Positions 17,280-25,983 of a stretch of DNA of 64,000 nt are shown here, in pieces. The stretch is from NCBI GenBank assembly GCA_910584715.1, contig CAJUAN010000008.1, positions 56,397-120,396 on the forward strand, given 5' to 3'. Both the position numbers and the translations under genes were made by a program. The stretch comes from an uncultured Oscillospiraceae bacterium (GTDB lineage Bacteria; Bacillota; Clostridia; Oscillospirales; Ruminococcaceae). Below the pieces are notes generated by a model. The model was not told the origin of the DNA, made no database searches, and saw only the letters and a list, made by a program, of their open reading frames with translations. Positions within the stretch are counted from its first letter, which is position 1, and each line of letters starts with the position of its first letter.

Positions 17280-17796
17280 CAATATGTTCCTTTATTCGCC
17301 TGACTTCATGCTTGAACGCGTCGTTTTTATCCGCAATTTTAGGTTCTACAAAGAAAACAAAAATCAATGCAAACACCGCTCCGAGAACAACGCATATATC
17401 TGCAAAATTGAATACTGCAAAGTTAAACAGCTTTACATCAAGATAATCTACAACATAGCCCTGACGTATTCTGTCAATAAGGTTTCCGATACCGCCCGAC
17501 ATGATCATGACTGCGCTTACAAGGAAAAACATATTTTTGTTTTTACACTTAATGACAAATATAAACAATGCAATAAGCATTATTAATGTAAATCCCGTAA
17601 GGAACCACCGTGCCCCGCTGAAGCTGCTGAATGCGGCTCCGGTATTTTCGGTGTACCTCAAACCAAGTATCTCAAGATTCCCGAAATGGATAAAGTCCAT
17701 AACCTTTACAGGCTTAAGAACATTGACCGCCCAAATCTTTATTGCCTGATCAGCAGCAACGAGGATTACTCCAAGTATTACCAAAAAAATAACCAT
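17272..17796 (-). CDS. lspA: Lipoprotein signal peptidase (signal peptidase II)
   Basis: 174-residue membrane aspartic peptidase that cleaves prolipoproteins before the lipidated cysteine. Four hydrophobic helices are visible. Catalytic motifs are GGIGNLIDRIRQGYVVDYLDV (first Asp, in GNxxDR) and FNFADICVVLGA (second Asp, FNxAD). The 20-residue C-terminal extension is charged. A lipoprotein substrate occurs in this window at 56.2-57.1 kb. It overlaps rluD and follows ileS, the usual order in Firmicutes. Confidence 0.96.
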   Translation of the reverse strand: MVIFLVILGVILVAADQAIKIWAVNVLKPVKVMDFIHFGNLEILGLRYTENTGAAFSSFSGARWFLTGFTLIMLIALFIFVIKCKNKNMFFLVSAVMIMSGGIGNLIDRIRQGYVVDYLDVKLFNFAVFNFADICVVLGAVFALIFVFFVEPKIADKNDAFKHEVRRIKEHIDE

Positions 17797-17849
17797 TTTA
17801 TATCCTAACCAATCTAAGCCAAGGATAGCCCTTGGCTTAGAAAATTAAA

Positions 17850-20642
17850 TTATTTTATTTCCTCGGCGCAGCGTTTGCAGAGCGTTGGGTGTTCGGCGTT
17901 GCTGCCAACATATTCCGAGTAAGACCAGCACCTCTCGCACTTATTTCCCGCAGCCTTTTCAATGTCATAGGACATTCCCTCAAAATTATCGCTTGGGAAC
18001 TCTCCGCTTCCGCCCTGACAAACATCAACGGAAGATACAATAAATACCTTTTCAAGTATATCTTTCAACGCGTTGAACTTATCATAGTTTTTGCCGTCCG
18101 CATGAATGATGACCTTAGCTTCAAGCGGAGCGCCGATAAACTTGTTCTGACGTTTGGATTCCAAAGCCTTTGTAACGTCCGAACGGAGCTTATAAATCTC
18201 ATTCCATTTTTCAATGAATTTATCGTCCGCAGAAACGTCTATTTTACAAGGCATTTGATTCATGAAAATACTGCGCGCGTCATCTTCAGAAGAATGAGGA
18301 ATGTATTTCCATATCTCTTCGGCGGTAAAGCATAAAATAGGTGCAATCATTCTCGCGACCGCGCTGAGTATCTTATACATAGCAGTCTGTGCGGCACGTC
18401 TTTCAATAGATTTCTCGCCTGTACAGTAAAGCCTGTCCTTGATAATATCCAGGTAGAAATTCGACATTTCCGTTATGCAGAAATTATGAATGCTGCTTAC
18501 CACAATGTGAAAATCATACGCGTTATAGGCATCCTTAACCTTGTCAATAAGAGCGTTGAGCTTTACAAGCGCAAGCTTGTCGATTTCGTGCAGTTCGTCC
18601 AAAGGAACACAGTCCTTGTCCGGATCAAAGCCGCTGCCGTTACAAAGATTTCCCAAAATAAACCTTGCGGTGTTTCTGATCTTCTTGTAGGTATCCGAAA
18701 GCTGTTTAAGTATCTCCTTGGAGATCCTTATATCCGAGTGGTAATCCGAGGAAGCCGTCCAAAGGCGGAGAATATCCGCACCGTACTGGTCGTAAATTTC
18801 TTTCGGCTCAATACCGTTTCCAAGGGACTTGTGCATTGCCTTGCCCTCGCCGTCAACTACCCAGCCATGTGTGCAAACGGCTTTGTAGGGAGCTCTGCCC
18901 TTGGTCGCCACGGAAGTCAGCAGCGACGACTGGAACCAGCCTCTGTACTGATCCGCGCCCTCAAGGTAAAGATCGACAGGCAGGTCATAGCCGCGCTCCT
19001 CCATAACACCCTTATGAGTAACGCCGCTGTCAAACCAAACGTCGAAAATATCCTTTTCCTTGACAAATTCGGTGCAGCCGCATTCGCACTTTGTTCCTGC
19101 GGGCAGAAAATCTTTTGGATCTTTAAGGTACCAAGAATCCGAACCCTCCTTGCGGAACATTTCTGAAACTGCCTTTATTGTTCCGTCAGTAACTACAGGC
19201 TTTCCGCAGTCCTTGCAGTACACAACAGGAATAGGCACGCCCCATGTGCGCTGACGGGAAATACACCAGTCGCTGCGGTCGTTTACCATTCCGCTGATCC
19301 TGTCCTGACCCCATTCGGGTATCCACTGAACGTCTCTGATCGCATTGAGCGTTGCCTCTTTGAAATCCTTAACCGAGCAGAACCATTGCTCGGTTGCACG
19401 GAACAGAACGGGATTTTTACATCTCCAGCAGTGCGGATACTGGTGAGCAATCTTCTTGACCGCCAGCATTGCGCCGCAGTCCTCCAGATCCTTTGCAATG
19501 ACCTTGTTTGAAGCCTCGGTGGTAAGGCCGGCATACTTGCCTGCCTCGGCGGTCTGAACACCCTTTGAATCCACGGGAACGGTAATTCCTATTTCCGGAT
19601 ACTTCTTGCACACCTCAAAGTCGTCAACACCAAAGCCGGGAGCGGTGTGAACGCAGCCCGTACCGCTCTCGAGAGTAACGTGGTCGCCCACTATTACCAA
19701 TGACGGACGGTTCATTACAGGATGCTCGGTAACTATATATTCAAGCTCCTTGCCCTTTACAGTACCTGTTGTCGTATAATCGCTTATGCCCGCGGCTTCC
19801 ATTGTAGGCTTAACAAGCTCCGCAGCCATAATATAGTTTTCGCCGTTTGCCTGAACAGCGGTATAGTCGTACTCGGGACCGAGACAGATAGCAAGGTTTC
19901 CGGGAAGCGTCCATGTTGTGGTCGTCCATATTACGAAATAAGTCTTGTCAAGATCAACACCCAGCGGAGCAAGCTTTCCCTTATCATCGGTAACCTTAAA
20001 CTTAACGTAAACAGAAAAACAGGGATCGTCTTGATACTCTATCTCAGCTTCGGCAAGCGCAGTCTGACAATCGGGACACCAGTAAACAGGCTTCAAGCCT
20101 TTATAGATGTACCCCTTTTTGTACATATCACCGAATATCTCCACTTGTCCCGCTTCCACTTCGGGTTTAAGCGTAAGGTACGGATCATTAAAATCACCCC
20201 ATACGCCGATACGCTGAAATTGTTTACTCTGGTTATCCACTTGCTTTAAAGCATACTCCCGACAGTGCTTTCTAAGTTCAACGGGAGGGATCGCACCATT
20301 TTCCACACCGATCTCTTTAAGAGCCTTAAGCTCGATCGGAAGGCCGTGCGTATCCCAGCCGGGGATATACGGAGCGCAATAACCGCTCATATTTTTGCTT
20401 CTGACAATAATATCTTTAAGAATTTTATTCAAAGCCGTACCCGTATGGATATCGCCGTTCGCATATGGAGGCCCGTCGTGAAGAACAAACTTCGGTTTTC
20501 CTTCGTTCTTTTTAATCATCTCATAGTAGGTTTCGTCTTTTGCCCAGCTTTCAAGCATAGCGGGTTCTTTTTGGGTAAGATTTCCGCGCATTGAAAATTC
20601 TGTCTGGGGAAGATTGATTGTTGAATTATAGTCCTGCGCCAT
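17850..20642 (-). CDS. ileS: Isoleucyl-tRNA synthetase
   Basis: Charges tRNA-Ile. 930 residues with the bacterial layout. The class I HIGH-type signature is PPYANGDIHTGTALN. The editing domain is present (TTTWTLPGNLAI, and the ESGTGCVHTAPGFGVDDFEV region). The KMSKS-type loop reads GKAMHKSLGNGI, where AMHKS replaces KMSKS but the second lysine is kept. The anticodon domain and a C-terminal zinc motif (CERCWSYSEYVG to CKRCAEEI) follow. No T-box leader is possible: divIVA ends only about 20 bases upstream, so ileS is probably read from the cell-division operon promoter. Confidence 0.98.
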   Translation of the reverse strand: MAQDYNSTINLPQTEFSMRGNLTQKEPAMLESWAKDETYYEMIKKNEGKPKFVLHDGPPYANGDIHTGTALNKILKDIIVRSKNMSGYCAPYIPGWDTHGLPIELKALKEIGVENGAIPPVELRKHCREYALKQVDNQSKQFQRIGVWGDFNDPYLTLKPEVEAGQVEIFGDMYKKGYIYKGLKPVYWCPDCQTALAEAEIEYQDDPCFSVYVKFKVTDDKGKLAPLGVDLDKTYFVIWTTTTWTLPGNLAICLGPEYDYTAVQANGENYIMAAELVKPTMEAAGISDYTTTGTVKGKELEYIVTEHPVMNRPSLVIVGDHVTLESGTGCVHTAPGFGVDDFEVCKKYPEIGITVPVDSKGVQTAEAGKYAGLTTEASNKVIAKDLEDCGAMLAVKKIAHQYPHCWRCKNPVLFRATEQWFCSVKDFKEATLNAIRDVQWIPEWGQDRISGMVNDRSDWCISRQRTWGVPIPVVYCKDCGKPVVTDGTIKAVSEMFRKEGSDSWYLKDPKDFLPAGTKCECGCTEFVKEKDIFDVWFDSGVTHKGVMEERGYDLPVDLYLEGADQYRGWFQSSLLTSVATKGRAPYKAVCTHGWVVDGEGKAMHKSLGNGIEPKEIYDQYGADILRLWTASSDYHSDIRISKEILKQLSDTYKKIRNTARFILGNLCNGSGFDPDKDCVPLDELHEIDKLALVKLNALIDKVKDAYNAYDFHIVVSSIHNFCITEMSNFYLDIIKDRLYCTGEKSIERRAAQTAMYKILSAVARMIAPILCFTAEEIWKYIPHSSEDDARSIFMNQMPCKIDVSADDKFIEKWNEIYKLRSDVTKALESKRQNKFIGAPLEAKVIIHADGKNYDKFNALKDILEKVFIVSSVDVCQGGSGEFPSDNFEGMSYDIEKAAGNKCERCWSYSEYVGSNAEHPTLCKRCAEEIK

Positions 20643-20661
20643 TGGTAATTCTCTCCTTGGT

Positions 20662-21390
20662 TTATTTATTATGTCCGAATTTTAATTCTCCGAACTTGCT
20701 TTCAGCATTTTTAGATGTACCCGCGGGGATCGGGTCGTCAAAAGGATATGACGTTTTTTCCTGTCTGTAAGGATTATCCATAACTCTGGTAGCTTCAAAA
20801 TCGTGCTGAGCCGGCTGAGGCTGAGCCTGCGATTCTTCGCTCTGTACAGGAACAGGAGCGGGCGCAGGTACCGGAGCAGAAGCCTGTGCTGGAACTTTCG
20901 CCGCAGGAGCAGGCGCCGGTTCGCGGGATTCTTCGGAATCATCCTCATAATCCGGGATAGCCGTGATCTGTTCGAGATGCTGCTTGTACATATTCAGCAG
21001 ATTAGCCTTAAAGTCTGAAACCTCCTGCTGCATCTTGACAAGACAGCGTTTTTCCTTTTCAAGCTGAACCTTGGTGCTGCCGATGATTTCTCCCGCCTTA
21101 GCTCTCGCTTCGGAAAGTATCTTATCCGCCTGTACCTGAGCGTCTGCAATAATTGTTCTGCTCTGCTTCTGCGCACCGATAAGAGCATCTTTTAACGCTT
21201 CCTCGTCTTTTTTGTATTCGCGTACGCTTTCTACAAGAACGGCTATCTTCTTTTCGGATTCCTCCTTGTCCCGCTGATATCTTTCAATATCCCGCGCAAT
21301 CTCTCGGAGAAAATCGTCAACTTCTTCGGTCTTATAGCCGGGTCGTGCCTGTTCAAAACGCTTGTTGTTAATATCCTTAACGCTCAGCAT
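20662..21390 (-). CDS. divIVA: DivIVA-domain cell division/polarity protein
   Basis: From the ATG at 21390 (GAGGTGG upstream) the protein has about 242 residues. The N-terminal DivIVA membrane-curvature domain is LSVKDINNKRFEQARPGYKTEEVDDFLREIARDIERY. A long coiled coil extends to about residue 150, followed by a low-complexity Pro/Ala/Gln linker (about 155-200) and a short charged end. DivIVA binds negatively curved membrane at septa and poles and recruits division and sporulation partners. Position between ylmH and ileS is the conserved Firmicute arrangement. Confidence 0.93.
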   Translation of the reverse strand: MLSVKDINNKRFEQARPGYKTEEVDDFLREIARDIERYQRDKEESEKKIAVLVESVREYKKDEEALKDALIGAQKQSRTIIADAQVQADKILSEARAKAGEIIGSTKVQLEKEKRCLVKMQQEVSDFKANLLNMYKQHLEQITAIPDYEDDSEESREPAPAPAAKVPAQASAPVPAPAPVPVQSEESQAQPQPAQHDFEATRVMDNPYRQEKTSYPFDDPIPAGTSKNAESKFGELKFGHNK

Positions 21391-21406
21391 AATCGCTACC
21401 ACCTCA

Positions 21407-22180
21407 TTAAATATATTTTTTTACCGTAATATGAAATCTATCTTTTTTTGTTTTGCCGTTAACGGAATCCAGAATAAACTTTCCGAAGCCTCTTGCCGAA
21501 AAAACATCGCCGCATTTAAGGCAGTAAGACACCGATTCAACGACGCAATAATTGACCGTGACACCGCCGCCCCTTATCATATCGGCAGCTTTGCCTCGGC
21601 TTAATCCCGCAGCCAGCGCAAGAACGCTGTCCAGTCTAAGAGAAGAGACCGAACCGTTTTTTTCTGAAAACGCCTGCTCCGCTTTTATGTCCGGATTGTC
21701 ACTCACCTCCGCTTTAACGCCGACGGAACCTATCTTTGTTACCTCTGACAGCAAAACGTCCCTGACGGTATCATAAACAAAAGCTGTAGTATGCCCGTTT
21801 CCCACGACAATATCGCCAAGCATTTCCCTTTTGATCTGCCGCGACATAAACGCACCAAGAAAATCCCTGTGCGAAAGTCTGTCATTTTCTCTGTATTTAA
21901 AAGTGAGAGCGGAAACAGGAAATTTAACGTCCCCACAATATTCCGGAAAAACTCCCAGAACCTTTCTTGAAGCGCCTTCATATCCCCCATAAAAGCTGTA
22001 CTGTACAAATCCGCGTTCATTAAGAACAGACTGTGCCAAAGCGGCCTGCCGTTCATCAAGAAAAACGGAAAATTTTGGGAAATAACTTTTCTCACAAATA
22101 CTCATCATATCGGCGATATGAGAGACCAGTACCCTGTCCTCGTCGGAAAGCCTTGAATAATACTCGTTAAGCTTGCTCAT
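21407..22180 (-). CDS. ylmH: YlmH-type S4 RNA-binding protein
   Basis: 257 residues. A photosystem-II-S4-like N-terminal part (YYSRLSDEDRVLVSHIADMMSICEK, FPEYCGDVKFPVSALTFKYRENDRLSHRDFLGAFMS) precedes a C-terminal S4 domain (RLDSVLALAAGLSRGKAADMIRGGGVTVN). In Bacillus, YlmH has been connected with ribosome rescue/RqcH-type tailing, and it is a constant neighbour of sepF and divIVA. It follows sepF by 3 bases. Confidence 0.9.
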   Translation of the reverse strand: MSKLNEYYSRLSDEDRVLVSHIADMMSICEKSYFPKFSVFLDERQAALAQSVLNERGFVQYSFYGGYEGASRKVLGVFPEYCGDVKFPVSALTFKYRENDRLSHRDFLGAFMSRQIKREMLGDIVVGNGHTTAFVYDTVRDVLLSEVTKIGSVGVKAEVSDNPDIKAEQAFSEKNGSVSSLRLDSVLALAAGLSRGKAADMIRGGGVTVNYCVVESVSYCLKCGDVFSARGFGKFILDSVNGKTKKDRFHITVKKYI

Positions 22181-22183
22181 CTA

Positions 22184-22609
22184 TCAAAGAAAAACCCCAT
22201 TGTTTTCCAGTTCGCCTACAAGATCCTCGCCAACAAAACCAACGTTATAGGGCGTAATGATAAAAGTGTTATTTGCGACCGGCTTAATATTACCACCGTT
22301 TGCATAAGCAACGCCGCCGAGGAAATCAATGATCCTCCTCGTAACATCGGGAGTGGTGGATTCAAGATTAAGCACAACAGTCTTTTTGGAGTTCAGGTGA
22401 TCGGCGATCTGTTTAGTATCCTGAAAGACCTCTGGCTTTACAAGAATAACCTGAAGTTGCGCCGTGGCATGAATATTTACTACCTTGTTTCTCTTGCTGA
22501 CCTCGTCGTCGTAATTATCGTTTAAATTATCAAATGTGTCAAGATCGTTTTCGTTATCGTCCTCGGTGTCCATGCCAAGGATCTCTTTCAAGTTACCAAT
22601 GAAACTCAT
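22184..22609 (-). CDS. sepF: Cell division protein SepF
   Basis: 141 residues: an N-terminal amphipathic membrane-binding helix (MSFIGNLKEILGM), an acidic linker, and the SepF core from about residue 50 (AQLQVILVKPEVFQDTKQIADHLNSKKTVVLNLES, IDFLGGVAYANGGNIKPVANNTFIITP). SepF ties FtsZ to the membrane and shapes the septum. GAAGGAG precedes the ATG. Genes on both sides (yggS, ylmH, divIVA) are the standard partners. Confidence 0.95.
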   Translation of the reverse strand: MSFIGNLKEILGMDTEDDNENDLDTFDNLNDNYDDEVSKRNKVVNIHATAQLQVILVKPEVFQDTKQIADHLNSKKTVVLNLESTTPDVTRRIIDFLGGVAYANGGNIKPVANNTFIITPYNVGFVGEDLVGELENNGVFL

Positions 22610-22632
22610 TTGTTTTATTCTCCTTCTCTTTT

Positions 22633-23316
22633 TTATTTTCTGGAACCGAAAATACCGGAACCTATTCTTACAATATTTGAACCGTACCTGACGGCTGAAA
22701 CATAATCGGAGGACATCCCCATTGATAGGATATCCATATCTGCGTTTTTATAACATGACGATCTCAAATCATTGAATAAACGCTGAAGCTTTTCAAACGA
22801 CTCCTCTGATCTTCCTATAGGCGGAATTGACATCAGACCTTTGACTCTGATATTTTTAAGCTCAGATACCTCGCAAAGAAGCTCGTCCAGCCTGTCGGGA
22901 AAAACACCGCTTTTGGACTCCTCTCTGCCAATGTTGACCTCAATAAGTACATCCATGCGCTTTTCTGCTTTTACAGCGTACCTGTCTATCTCATAAGCAA
23001 GCTTTAAACTGTCTACAGAATGTATCATCGTCACACTGTCTATAATATACTTGACTTTATTGGATTGCAGATGTCCTATAAAATTGACTTCGGCTTTCGG
23101 ATCGTAAAAATCCTTTTTTTCAAGATACTCCTGAACACGGTTTTCGCCGAGAAGCGTTAAACCCTCGTTTACTGCGGCATTAACGCGTCCATAAGGCACT
23201 GTCTTGGTTACAGCCATAATTCTGACTGTATCGTCGGATTTTCGGTACTTAGCCTTGGCTTCCTCAACATTATAGCGTATCCGCTTGATATTTTCGGAAA
23301 TTTCATGATCCACCAT
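22633..23316 (-). CDS. yggS: YggS-family PLP homeostasis protein
   Basis: 227-residue single-domain alanine-racemase-fold protein. The PLP lysine is Lys38 in MAVTKTV. Other conserved pieces are LGENRVQEYLEK, FIGHLQSNKVKYII, IEVNIGREESKSG and SMGMSSDYVSAVRYGSNIVRIGSGIFG. YggS/YlmE proteins bind PLP without clear catalysis and affect vitamin B6 and amino-acid balance. GGGGGAG lies before the ATG. Confidence 0.95.
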   Translation of the reverse strand: MVDHEISENIKRIRYNVEEAKAKYRKSDDTVRIMAVTKTVPYGRVNAAVNEGLTLLGENRVQEYLEKKDFYDPKAEVNFIGHLQSNKVKYIIDSVTMIHSVDSLKLAYEIDRYAVKAEKRMDVLIEVNIGREESKSGVFPDRLDELLCEVSELKNIRVKGLMSIPPIGRSEESFEKLQRLFNDLRSSCYKNADMDILSMGMSSDYVSAVRYGSNIVRIGSGIFGSRK

Positions 23317-23336
23317 ACCAACACTCCCCCTGCGGA

Positions 23337-24671
23337 TCAGTCTTCCTGCCAGATATCCTCCTCGTCTTTTTCAGATTCGGATTCTGAAGTCTCCGGCTCC
23401 TCTGTGCTTTTCACGGAACGGCTTGTCTCCTCCTCAGATTCCTCATCGGAAACAGACGTTTCTTCAACATACAGGTCTGAGGATATCTCACCCTCTATTA
23501 TAATGTCGTCGTAAACGCTGACATAGCCGCTGTCCGAAGTTATCTGAGATAAGATATACTCGTCGCACTCATATATTGGATTTATTTTTTTAAAAGCAAT
23601 TCTTTGTCCCAAAAGTATGTAGACGCCCTTTTCGTTGTCCTTGTCAAACCTTATGGCGCTTCTCGGGACTTTTATACCCTTGTGATCGTTTAAAATAATT
23701 TCTACACGCTCTGCCCTGCGCTGAACGAGATTGTAGGTCAACTCATCGCAGGAAAGAACGATAATGCTTTCATTTGGGTCGTCCGTTTCGGATATACTGT
23801 CAATGACAGCGGTAACTGTGTCGGGCGTTGATGAAAATTTTACCGTAACGCTGCTTCCGACGCGGAAGTCCGTGATCCTCGGATCAACGATACCGACCAT
23901 TTTCCATTCGTATCCGTCGACTATCTTTCCAACTGCGTTTCCATTGTTTTCTTTTCTTGACTCCGATACAATATCCTTTATTTCCTTGGCAGTGATCTTG
24001 TCGATCGTATCAGGAGAAAGCTTGCGCTCAAACCCGTCCGTATGACCGATAAAATAGCCGGCATTTTCTGCGGTAACAGTTCCCGATGGTTCCCTGCAAT
24101 TTTTTTCAAGTTCCGAAATTCTGGAATTTATATTGTCAATCGCACTGTTAAAATCTGTTTCTTCGTTAATAACTATCTGGTATATGTCCATAAGCGTTTG
24201 AAGCTTTTTACGCTCTTCGTCAAGAGATTCAAGATCGTTTTCGGCTATAAGAAAAGCTATTGTCTGATATTGTTCGTCAATTTGTTCGGAAATAAATGCA
24301 GGCTCTACAACAGCCGTTGTTCCCGGATTCTGTGCACTTTCAAGCAGTTCAACTTCTTCCCTCAGCTTTTTTATCTGCTGATTCACAAGAATGTCATTCT
24401 CGCTTTGATAGGTATACGCAACGACAGAACCGTTTGCAACCTTGCTTCCGTCCCGGCAGGTATAACTGATAACTCCGTTTGCCCTGCTGTTTATAACTGT
24501 TTCGTTCCTAACGTAAACGCCTTGAAATGAGACCTTTTCCGCCGAAGAATAGATAACTGCCGTTTCAGTAACATAATCGTCCTTGAACTGCATACTTATC
24601 TGGCTGAAAACAGTTATCATAATAAACAGTGACAAAAAGAACACCAGTATCCTTACTGTGATAGTGTTCAT
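23337..24671 (-). CDS. HlyD-like membrane-anchored adaptor protein
   Basis: 444 residues with an N-terminal membrane helix (ITVRILVFFLSLFIMITVF). A lipoyl/barrel-sandwich half follows (VISYTCRDGSKVANGSVVAYTY), then a coiled-coil hairpin at about 100-190 (INQQIKKLREEVELLES, SLDEERKKLQTLMDIYQ), and beta-barrel domains with HlyD character (VGSSVTVKFSSTPDTVTAVIDSI). The last 45 residues are a Ser/Glu-rich acidic tail. No ABC or RND partner is adjacent, so it is not an obvious efflux subunit. Similar proteins accompany hfq, yggS and sepF in related Clostridia. Role unknown. Confidence 0.8.
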   Translation of the reverse strand: MNTITVRILVFFLSLFIMITVFSQISMQFKDDYVTETAVIYSSAEKVSFQGVYVRNETVINSRANGVISYTCRDGSKVANGSVVAYTYQSENDILVNQQIKKLREEVELLESAQNPGTTAVVEPAFISEQIDEQYQTIAFLIAENDLESLDEERKKLQTLMDIYQIVINEETDFNSAIDNINSRISELEKNCREPSGTVTAENAGYFIGHTDGFERKLSPDTIDKITAKEIKDIVSESRKENNGNAVGKIVDGYEWKMVGIVDPRITDFRVGSSVTVKFSSTPDTVTAVIDSISETDDPNESIIVLSCDELTYNLVQRRAERVEIILNDHKGIKVPRSAIRFDKDNEKGVYILLGQRIAFKKINPIYECDEYILSQITSDSGYVSVYDDIIIEGEISSDLYVEETSVSDEESEEETSRSVKSTEEPETSESESEKDEEDIWQED

Positions 24672-24674
24672 GGC

Positions 24675-24905
24675 TTACTGTTCCGAATCAAGAATTGATA
24701 TCTGTTTTGAAGGGACTATTGTGGAAATAGCGTGTTTAAACACCATTTCCTGCTTTCCGTCACACTCAAGTATCACAACATAGCTGTCAAAGCCTTTAAC
24801 TATTCCCTTAAACTGGAAACCGTTAGTAAGGATAAAGTTAGCCTGTATCCTGTCTTTTCTTAACTGATTGAGGAATACGTCCTGAAGGTTCATGCTTTTG
24901 TTCAT
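24675..24905 (-). CDS. hfq: RNA chaperone Hfq
   Basis: 76 residues, nearly all Sm core. Sm1 is QDVFLNQLRKDRIQANFILTNGFQFKGIVKGFDSYVVIL, and Sm2 includes VFKHAISTIVP, with the KHA motif characteristic of Hfq. It forms hexamers that bind A- and U-rich RNA. The C-terminal tail is very short, as in Gram-positive Hfq. The gene lies between miaA and the HlyD-like gene; a TATAAT element inside the end of miaA may give it its own promoter. Confidence 0.96.
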   Translation of the reverse strand: MNKSMNLQDVFLNQLRKDRIQANFILTNGFQFKGIVKGFDSYVVILECDGKQEMVFKHAISTIVPSKQISILDSEQ

Positions 24906-24906
24906 T

Positions 24907-25014
24907 TTACCATCCCTTCTGATCCATGCGTTTACCTGGAAAGAGCCACTCTTTCAAGTACGCAGCATCAGGATAAACATTTTTTACTGCTTCCGAGCAA
25001 ATATAAATGCTCAA
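24907..25014 (-). CDS. Possible 35-residue ORF between miaA and hfq
   Basis: A short frame starts at a TTG that overlaps the miaA stop (TTGA) and ends just before hfq. The translation opens MSIYICSEAVKNVYPDAAY and ends KEWLFPGKRMDQKGW. Composition looks protein-like: aromatic residues, alternating charge, no runs. There is no ribosome-binding site before the TTG and no ATG in frame before the penultimate residues, so expression is doubtful. It may instead be the untranslated leader of hfq. Listed because it fills the whole gap and could be a conserved small protein. Confidence 0.2.
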   Translation of the reverse strand: MSIYICSEAVKNVYPDAAYLKEWLFPGKRMDQKGW

Positions 25015-25973
25015 TTATTATTATAACATAAAATTTCTGATTTGGCTACTATTTTTTTGCATATTTCAATAAATTCATCAAAATTATAAATTTCGTCCAA
25101 ATAAATCCAATTAATTCGTTCATCACGACGAAACCATGTAAGCTGTCTTTTGGCGTATCTGCGCGAGCTTTGACGTATTTTGTCAAGACAGCTCTCCAAA
25201 TCAGCAGTTCCCTCAAAATAAGGGATAAGCTCCTTGTATCCTATCGCCTGACACGCCGTACCCAGCTTTTCGCTATCGTAGACTCTTTTACATTCCTCTA
25301 CCATGCCGTTCTCCGCCATAAGCGTTACCCTGCGGTCGATTCTCTCGTAAAGCCTGCCGCGGTCACGAAAATTAAGACCTATCATGCATACATTATAGGG
25401 GGAATCCTTACCCATGTTCATTTTTTTGTAATCGCCGAACTTTTGTCCCGTTAATTCGTATATTTCCAGCGCGCGTATTACCCTTACGATATTTTGACTC
25501 GGAACAGACTCGGCAGTTTCCGGATCAACAGCGCGGAGCCTTTCGTGCATTGCTTCGTTACCCAAAGCCGCAGCCTCCTGCTCAAGCCGCCTGCGTACCG
25601 CGCCGTCGGTCTCGGCAGTATCAAAATTAACGTTGTCAATAAGAGAATTGATATACAGACCCGTTCCCCCGACTAAAACCGGAAGCTTTCCTCTTTCGGC
25701 AATTTCCGATATTTTCCGCTTAGCAAGTGCAGTATAGTCCGCAACGCTGAAGCTTTCGCCCATATCGACAATGCTAATAAGATGGTGAGGTATACCGTTT
25801 GTTTCCTCCTCTGTAGGCTTTGCGGTGGCAATGTCCAGACCCTTATAGATCTGCATTGAATCTGCGGAAACCACCTCCCCGCCGTACTCCTTGGCAAGAG
25901 CTGCTCCTGCCGCTGTTTTTCCCGAGGCGGTAGGACCGCATACAACAAGCAAGGGTATTTTTTTATCGGACAT
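25011..25973 (-). CDS. miaA: tRNA dimethylallyltransferase
   Basis: Adds the isopentenyl group to A37 of tRNAs reading UNN codons; MiaB (also in this window) then methylthiolates it. The ATG at 25973 has GGAGGGGAG just upstream; a longer frame from 26018 lacks a site. About 320 residues with Walker A GPTASGKT, the early core SADSMQIYKGLDIATAKPT, GGTGLYINSLIDN, and the late helix QSSRRYAKRQLTWFRRDERINWI. Stop TGA at 25011. It starts 10 bases after mutL ends, so mutL-miaA is one unit. Confidence 0.97.
   Translation of the reverse strand: MSDKKIPLLVVCGPTASGKTAAGAALAKEYGGEVVSADSMQIYKGLDIATAKPTEEETNGIPHHLISIVDMGESFSVADYTALAKRKISEIAERGKLPVLVGGTGLYINSLIDNVNFDTAETDGAVRRRLEQEAAALGNEAMHERLRAVDPETAESVPSQNIVRVIRALEIYELTGQKFGDYKKMNMGKDSPYNVCMIGLNFRDRGRLYERIDRRVTLMAENGMVEECKRVYDSEKLGTACQAIGYKELIPYFEGTADLESCLDKIRQSSRRYAKRQLTWFRRDERINWIYLDEIYNFDEFIEICKKIVAKSEILCYNNN
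25020..25048 (-). promoter_or_regulatory. Candidate hfq promoter inside the miaA 3' end
   Basis: Read on the minus strand: TAGCCA (25043-25048), 17 bases, TATAAT (25020-25025). The -10 is perfect and the -35 matches four of six positions. It would start transcription near the miaA stop, about 105 bases before hfq. Confidence 0.45.
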
Positions 25974-25983
25974 ATCTCCCCTC

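Noticed and set aside
20642..20661. T-box leader for ileS
   Set aside because: Only 19 bases separate divIVA from ileS, so no leader RNA can exist there.
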